A program made the translations under genes and the position numbers. Source: Mycobacteroides sp. LB1 (lineage in GTDB: Bacteria > Actinomycetota > Actinomycetes > Mycobacteriales > Mycobacteriaceae). Taken from it: a stretch of DNA of 64,000 nucleotides. The notes beneath the pieces were generated by a model. The model ran no database searches and was not told where the DNA came from. It saw only the letters and a program-made list of their open reading frames with translations. The DNA lies in the NCBI RefSeq assembly GCF_013449725.1, contig NZ_JACCFF010000007.1, forward strand, positions 124,001 through 188,000, in the 5' to 3' direction. Positions 59,707-64,000 of this stretch are shown piece after piece; within the stretch, counting starts at the first letter, position 1, and every line of letters starts with the position of its first letter.

Positions 59707-60606
59707 ATGTTTCCGCAAGGTATGCACCCGACCGGTTCTTCAGATGCCTTCCACTCCAAGGACATCGGCAGGTTGCTACTGCAATGTCCCGACCGGATCG
59801 GCGTGGTGGCCGCAGTCAGCGCTTTCCTGGCCAACGCCGGAGCGAGCATCATCTCGCTGGCGCAGTACTCGACCGAACCGCAGGGCGGCTGGTTCATGCA
59901 GCGCACCGTGTTCCACCGTTCCGGACTCACCGCCGCACGAGAGAGCATGGAGACAGAATTCGCCTCTATTGCTGAAGAATTCGATATCCAGTACCGGTTT
60001 AGCGAGGCGACCAAGCCCAAGCGTGTCGCGATCATGGTCTCGCGCACGGATCACTGTCTGCTGGATCTACTGTGGCGCAACCGCCGCGGCGAGCTCGACA
60101 TGTCGATCGTGATGGTGATCTCGAACCATCCCGACCTCGCCGAGCAGGTGCGCTCATTCGGGTTGCCCTTCGTGTATATCCCGGCTACCCGTGAGAATCG
60201 CGCCGAGGCCGAACGTAAGCAGTTGGACCTGCTACAGGGAAACGTCGACCTGGTGGTCCTGGCCCGATACATGCAGATCCTGTCGCCGGAGTTTCTGGCC
60301 GAGATCGATTGTCCGCTGATCAACATCCATCATTCGTTCCTGCCCGCGTTCACCGGTGCGATGCCGTATCGGCGTGCGCGTGAGCGCGGCGTCAAAATGA
60401 TCGGTGCCACAGCGCATTACGTGACGCGGGAGCTCGACGAGGGACCGATCATCGAGCAGGACGTGATCCGGGTCGATCACACCCACACCGTCGAAGACCT
60501 GGTGCGGCTCGGTTCCGATGTGGAACGCCTCGTGTTATCGCGTGCGGTGGCCTGGCACTGTGAAGACCGGGTCATGCGGCACGGCAATGTCACCGCGATC
60601 TTGTGA
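59707..60606 (+). CDS. purU: Formyltetrahydrofolate deformylase
   Basis: 299 aa. Hydrolyses 10-formyl-THF to formate and THF, balancing one-carbon pools and purine synthesis. N-terminal ACT domain (about residues 19-100: LLLQCPDRIGVVAAVSAFLA), then the formyltransferase-like domain with VVLARYMQILSPEFLAEI and INIHHSFLPAFTGAMPY, whose Asn-His and later DEGPII are the catalytic region. ATG 59707; it lies 3 nt after the SDR stop, so translation may be coupled. It converges with phhB. Confidence 0.94.
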   Translation: MFPQGMHPTGSSDAFHSKDIGRLLLQCPDRIGVVAAVSAFLANAGASIISLAQYSTEPQGGWFMQRTVFHRSGLTAARESMETEFASIAEEFDIQYRFSEATKPKRVAIMVSRTDHCLLDLLWRNRRGELDMSIVMVISNHPDLAEQVRSFGLPFVYIPATRENRAEAERKQLDLLQGNVDLVVLARYMQILSPEFLAEIDCPLINIHHSFLPAFTGAMPYRRARERGVKMIGATAHYVTRELDEGPIIEQDVIRVDHTHTVEDLVRLGSDVERLVLSRAVAWHCEDRVMRHGNVTAIL

Positions 60607-60618
60607 TCCCGTGACGCG

Positions 60619-60903
60619 CTAGCGCCCGACCTCCGAGTCGATCGCCTGGGCCAGCGCCACGTCTTTCTCGGTGAGACCGCCCTCGGAATGGGTGGACAGC
60701 GCGAACGTCACTGTGCGCCAACGGATATCGATATCGGGGTGATGGTCGACCGATTCTGCGTGCTCGGCAATGCGGCGCACCGCGGCGATACCGTCGAGGA
60801 AGGCGTCGAACTTGACGGCGCGGCGCAGTGTGTCACCCTCGCGAGTCCACCCGGGAAGTCCGGTGAGCGCTGCGCTGATCTGGTCATCGGTGAGCAGGGC
60901 CAT
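60619..60903 (-). CDS. phhB: Pterin-4-alpha-carbinolamine dehydratase
   Basis: 94 aa. Family motifs are LTGLPGWTREGDTLRRAVKF and ESVDHHPDIDIRWRTVTFAL, with the [E/D]xxDHHP(D/E) motif of PCD/DCoH. It dehydrates 4a-hydroxytetrahydrobiopterin-type cofactors, though a role in mycobacteria is uncertain. The gene stands beside mutT2, as does Rv1159A beside Rv1160 in Mtb. ATG 60903, divergent from mutT2 with 26 nt between the starts. Confidence 0.95.
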   Translation of the reverse strand: MALLTDDQISAALTGLPGWTREGDTLRRAVKFDAFLDGIAAVRRIAEHAESVDHHPDIDIRWRTVTFALSTHSEGGLTEKDVALAQAIDSEVGR

Positions 60904-60929
60904 GGACTCAACGTATAACGTCGACCGCC

Positions 60930-61334
60930 ATGGCGATAGTGGTCGCGGGCGCGGTGATCGATGGGGACAAGCTGCTCATAGCGCAGCGATCCAAACCCGC
61001 CGAACTGGCCGGGCAGTGGGAGCTTCCTGGAGGCAAGGTCGTCGAGGGCGAGTCGGAGCCGCAGGCGCTCGTTCGTGAGCTGCACGAGGAACTGGGTATC
61101 ACGGTGACCGTCGGGTCGCGGCTGGGGGAGGACGTCGTCGGGATAGGCCCAGCCGGAAATCTGGTGCTGCGGGCCTATCGGGTACAGCTGCACAGTGGCA
61201 CGCCGCATCCCCATGAACATCTGGCGCTGCGCTGGGTGAAGTCCGACGACCTGGACGCGGTGCAGTGGGTGGCCGCCGACCGCGAATGGATCGGGGCCCT
61301 ACGGGACGCGTTAGTGGCCGCGCGCCCGGTGTAG
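60930..61334 (+). CDS. mutT2: Nudix hydrolase MutT2
   Basis: 134 aa. The Nudix box is complete: G35-x5-E41-x7-R49-E50-x2-E53-E54-x-G56 in GGKVVEGESEPQALVRELHE and ELG. MutT2 in mycobacteria hydrolyses oxidised and modified nucleotides (8-oxo-dGTP, 5-methyl-dCTP). ATG 60930 begins MAIVVAGAVIDGDKLLIAQR. The 3' end overlaps the small Cys-motif gene on the other strand by 24 nt. Confidence 0.94.
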   Translation: MAIVVAGAVIDGDKLLIAQRSKPAELAGQWELPGGKVVEGESEPQALVRELHEELGITVTVGSRLGEDVVGIGPAGNLVLRAYRVQLHSGTPHPHEHLALRWVKSDDLDAVQWVAADREWIGALRDALVAARPV

Positions 61335-61478
61335 CGCCTTTTTCAGCTCTTTTTCCGTCAGCCCGTGATGCTCGGCCTTCTGCATCTTGTGCACCACAAC
61401 GGGGCACTTCATGCAGCGTGGCTTGCTTTTACAGCACTTCTTTTTGGGCTTGAGCCGTGCGACCTTGCTGGCCTTCAC
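61311..61478 (-). CDS. Small basic CC/CxxC protein
   Basis: 55 aa from GTG 61478, which has AGGA 7 nt upstream. The longer frame to 61541 starts in sequence without an obvious ribosome site. The sequence KPKKKCCKSKPRCMKCPVVV, then a helix KMQKAEHHGLTEKELKKAL, has four cysteines (CC-x5-C-x2-C) that could hold zinc. Unknown function; it may bind nucleic acid or the ribosome because of its high Lys content. It lies antisense to the last codons of mutT2 and divergent from typA with about 108 nt between. Confidence 0.68.
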   Translation of the reverse strand: MKASKVARLKPKKKCCKSKPRCMKCPVVVHKMQKAEHHGLTEKELKKALHRARGH

Positions 61479-61586
61479 TGGGTGTCCTACTTCTGGTCTA
61501 AATGTGTCTTGGGCTATGTCTGGATCTATGTCGGGCGTCACACGTGATAACGCCAGTTTCGTGAACTGGGGTGTTCACTGCCAGAA

Positions 61587-63500
61587 TTGACAGACGTGAC
61601 CCATAGTTTCCGGAACGTAGCCATTGTTGCGCACGTCGACCACGGCAAGACAACCCTGGTCGACGCGATGCTCAAACAGTCCGGTGCGCTCACGCATCGA
61701 GGTGATGACGCCATCGAACGCCTGATGGACTCCGGTGACTTGGAGAAGGAAAAAGGCATCACCATCCTGGCCAAGAACACCGCGGTGCACCGCCAGAACC
61801 CTGACGGGTCCATGACGGTCATCAACGTCATCGATACCCCCGGGCACGCCGACTTCGGCGGCGAGGTGGAGCGCGGCCTGTCCATGGTCGATGGTGTGCT
61901 GCTGCTGGTCGACGCCTCCGAGGGCCCGCTGCCGCAGACCCGCTTCGTGCTGCGCAAGGCGCTGGCCGCGCACCTGCCGGTGATCCTGTGTGTGAACAAG
62001 ACCGACCGGCCCGATGCCCGCATCGCCGAGGTCGTCTCGGAAAGCCACGACCTGCTGCTCGACGTCGCCTCCGATTTGGATGACGAAGCGCAGAAGGCCG
62101 CCGAGGAGGCGCTGGGTCTGCCGGTCCTGTACGCATCGGGCCGCGCCGGAATCGCCAGCACCGTCGAGCCCGCCAATGGTGCCAATCCCGACGGCGAGAA
62201 CCTCGATGTGCTGTTCGACGTGCTGCTCGAGCACATCCCGCCGCCGCAGGGCGACCCCGAGGCTCCACTGCAGGCGTTGGTCACCAACCTGGACGCATCC
62301 GCGTTCCTGGGCCGTCTCGCGCTCATCCGCATCTACAAGGGCCGGATCAAGAAGGGCCAGCAGGTGGCGTGGATGCGGGAGGTGGACGGCCACCCCGTCA
62401 TCACCAACTCAAAGATCACCGAACTCCTGGCGACCGAGGGCGTCGAGCGCAGCAGTACCGACGAAGCCGTTGCCGGTGACATCGTGGCCGTCGCCGGAAT
62501 GCCCGAAATCATGATCGGCGACACACTGGCCGACCCTGAACATGCCCACGCGCTGCCGCGGATCACCGTCGACGAGCCCGCCATCTCGGTGACCATCGGC
62601 ACCAATACCTCGCCGCTGGCAGGCAAGGTGTCCGGGCACAAGCTGACAGCGCGGATGGTCAAGTCGCGGCTGGATTCGGAACTCATCGGCAACGTGTCGA
62701 TCAAGGTCGTCGATATCGACCGCCCCGACGCCTGGGAGGTGCAGGGTCGTGGTGAGCTGGCGCTGGCCATCCTCGTCGAGCAGATGCGCCGTGAGGGCTT
62801 CGAGCTGACCGTCGGAAAGCCGCAGGTGGTCACGAGGCAGATCGACGGCAAGCTGCACGAGCCGTTCGAGGCCATGACCATCGACTGTCCCGAGGAGTTC
62901 GTCGGGGCTGTCACCCAGCTGATGGCAGCCCGCAAGGGCCGCATGGAGGAGATGGCCAACCACGCCGCGGGATGGGTCCGCATGGACTTCATCGTGCCCA
63001 GCCGTGGTCTCATCGGCTTCCGCACCGACTTCCTGACACTGACTCGAGGCACCGGCATCGCCAACGCCGTCTTCGAGGGCTACCGGCCGTGGGCCGGGGA
63101 GATCCGCGCGCGGCACACCGGGTCGTTGGTATCCGACCGCACCGGCTCTGTTACCCCGTTCGCGATGACCCAGCTGTCCGATCGCGGGCAGTTCTTCGTG
63201 GAGCCGGGGGATGCCACCTATGAGGGCCAGGTCGTCGGCATCAACCCACGTGCCGAGGACCTCGACGTCAACGTCACCCGCGAGAAGAAGCTGACCAACA
63301 TGCGGTCCGCGACCGCCGACGTCTTCGAGACCCTCGCCAGACCGATGGAACTCGACCTTGAGAAGGCCATGGAGTTCTGCGCGGGCGACGAGTGCGTCGA
63401 GGTGACGCCGGAAATCGTGCGGGTGCGCAAGGTGGACCTGGACGCCAACACCCGCGCGCGCAACCGCTCGCGGGCGAAGGCCGCCTCCAACAACAGCTGA
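61587..63500 (+). CDS. typA: Ribosome-associated GTPase TypA/BipA
   Basis: 637 aa, translational GTPase aiding large-subunit assembly under stress. G1 AHVDHGKTTLVDAML, G2 with GITILAKNTAV, G3 DTPGHADFGGEVER and G4 NKTD are intact; domains 2, 3 and 5 follow, with the TypA-specific C-terminal domain (SRGLIGFRTDFLTLTRGTG, in part) and the tail RVRKVDLDANTRARNRSRAK. Start TTG 61587 gives MTDVTHSFRNVAIVAHVDHG; GTG 61596 is an alternative. In Mtb typA (Rv1165) is separated from mutT2 by narGHJI, missing here. Confidence 0.96.
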   Translation: MTDVTHSFRNVAIVAHVDHGKTTLVDAMLKQSGALTHRGDDAIERLMDSGDLEKEKGITILAKNTAVHRQNPDGSMTVINVIDTPGHADFGGEVERGLSMVDGVLLLVDASEGPLPQTRFVLRKALAAHLPVILCVNKTDRPDARIAEVVSESHDLLLDVASDLDDEAQKAAEEALGLPVLYASGRAGIASTVEPANGANPDGENLDVLFDVLLEHIPPPQGDPEAPLQALVTNLDASAFLGRLALIRIYKGRIKKGQQVAWMREVDGHPVITNSKITELLATEGVERSSTDEAVAGDIVAVAGMPEIMIGDTLADPEHAHALPRITVDEPAISVTIGTNTSPLAGKVSGHKLTARMVKSRLDSELIGNVSIKVVDIDRPDAWEVQGRGELALAILVEQMRREGFELTVGKPQVVTRQIDGKLHEPFEAMTIDCPEEFVGAVTQLMAARKGRMEEMANHAAGWVRMDFIVPSRGLIGFRTDFLTLTRGTGIANAVFEGYRPWAGEIRARHTGSLVSDRTGSVTPFAMTQLSDRGQFFVEPGDATYEGQVVGINPRAEDLDVNVTREKKLTNMRSATADVFETLARPMELDLEKAMEFCAGDECVEVTPEIVRVRKVDLDANTRARNRSRAKAASNNS

Positions 63501-63560
63501 CCTGGCGGATTTCTCTCCCTACGCTCGCGCGGCCGACGAAATCGGCGCACACTGCACTAC

Positions 63561-63950
63561 GTGGCCGACTTCAACGCCGTCAAGCGGCGCGTGGTGCACA
63601 CGGTGCAGAAGTACGTCGTCAACCCCGTCGGCCGGCGCGCGCCGGTCACCATGCTCGAGACCATCGGCAGGAAGAGCGGGCAGCCGCGTAACACCGCTGT
63701 CGGCGGTCGCATCGTCGACAACCAGTTCTGGTTGGTCTCCGAGCATGGCGAGCACTCGGATTACGTCCGCAACATCAAAGCCAACCCCGCGGTGCGGCTA
63801 CGCATCCGCGATCAGTGGCGCACCGGTACTGCGCACCTGCTGCCTGAGGACGATGCACGAGCAAGACTGCGAGAGCTGCCGACGGCGAACAGTGCCGTTG
63901 TCAGGGCAGTCGGTACCGAACTGCTGACCATCCGAGTCGACCTCGACTGA
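63561..63950 (+). CDS. Deazaflavin (F420)-dependent nitroreductase family protein
   Basis: 129 aa from GTG 63561. The pattern VTMLETIGRKSGQPRNTAVG then GRIVDNQFWLVSEHGEHSDY and VRNIKANPAVRLRI is typical of the DDN/FDOR-A-type split-barrel family, which binds coenzyme F420. Mycobacteria hold many such enzymes acting on quinones and nitro compounds. Substrate unknown. 60 nt after typA. The remaining 50 nt to the window end hold no gene. Confidence 0.88.
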   Translation: MADFNAVKRRVVHTVQKYVVNPVGRRAPVTMLETIGRKSGQPRNTAVGGRIVDNQFWLVSEHGEHSDYVRNIKANPAVRLRIRDQWRTGTAHLLPEDDARARLRELPTANSAVVRAVGTELLTIRVDLD

Positions 63951-64000
63951 GTCCCGCCCCGGCGCTCTGGTAACGGAAGTTCTCAGAGCCGGCCGAACTG

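Overview
The window is high-GC actinobacterial DNA from a mycobacterium. Gene order matches Mycobacterium tuberculosis (Mtb) in three blocks: glyA-desA2-phoH2-Rv1096-fum-glpX-Rv1100...xseB-xseA-Rv1109c-ispH-Rv1111c-ychF; mmcO-lpqS-cysK2-Rv0849; and Rv1158c-pimE-phhB-mutT2-typA. Inserted genes, solo WXG100-type secretion substrates and the absence of narGHJI between mutT2 and typA suggest a rapid grower, most likely the Mycobacteroides abscessus-chelonae group. That assignment is inference from recalled synteny, not from a search. I saw no rRNA, tRNA, CRISPR array, transposase or integrase.

Layout. 1-13,987 is core metabolism: a Chlamydia-type serine hydroxymethyltransferase, an acyl desaturase, PhoH2, fumarase, GlpX, exonuclease VII and IspH. 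It is interrupted at 8,840-9,840 by a DUF559 nuclease-like gene bracketed by two 55-bp palindromic repeats; a third, solitary copy lies at 52,621. 14,050-18,376 holds a CstA/YbdD transporter, a PspC protein and small secreted proteins. 18,406-22,091 is ychF followed by an accessory insertion: a HEPN-like gene, a partial duplicate of the ychF 3' end, a membrane protein and a broken VOC gene. 22,424-23,736 encodes a WXG100 protein and a WXG100-peptidase fusion.

23,794-29,250 is a copper cluster. Two exact TACCC-N5-GGGTA sites, the published RicR motif, sit in front of a multicopper oxidase and two lpqS-like genes, one of them frameshifted. A 25-codon cysteine-rich mini-ORF lies between one site and its lpqS gene. 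Two related RNA leaders precede a small secreted protein and cysK2. 29,267-35,928 holds an ABC-F protein, DoxX, a GT39-type protein, a WS/DGAT-like acyltransferase and a PhnB-like protein. 35,925-41,691 is a minus-strand operon of ESX-type substrates and lipoproteins. 41,906-44,756 is mmpL-tetR. 44,747-54,651 carries NTF2-like, Tpx, methyltransferase, acyltransferase, MFS and acetate-permease genes. 54,782-56,187 is a second ESX-substrate pair. 56,212-63,950 is a repair glycosylase-like gene, the pimE block, purU, typA and a deazaflavin-dependent reductase.

Most of the window is housekeeping and envelope function. The accessory novelty is concentrated in the palindrome/DUF559 unit, the ychF 3'-end insertion, the copper leader with its mini-ORF, and the type VII secretion cassettes. 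Functions are assigned from motifs and remembered family sequences; no database was searched.
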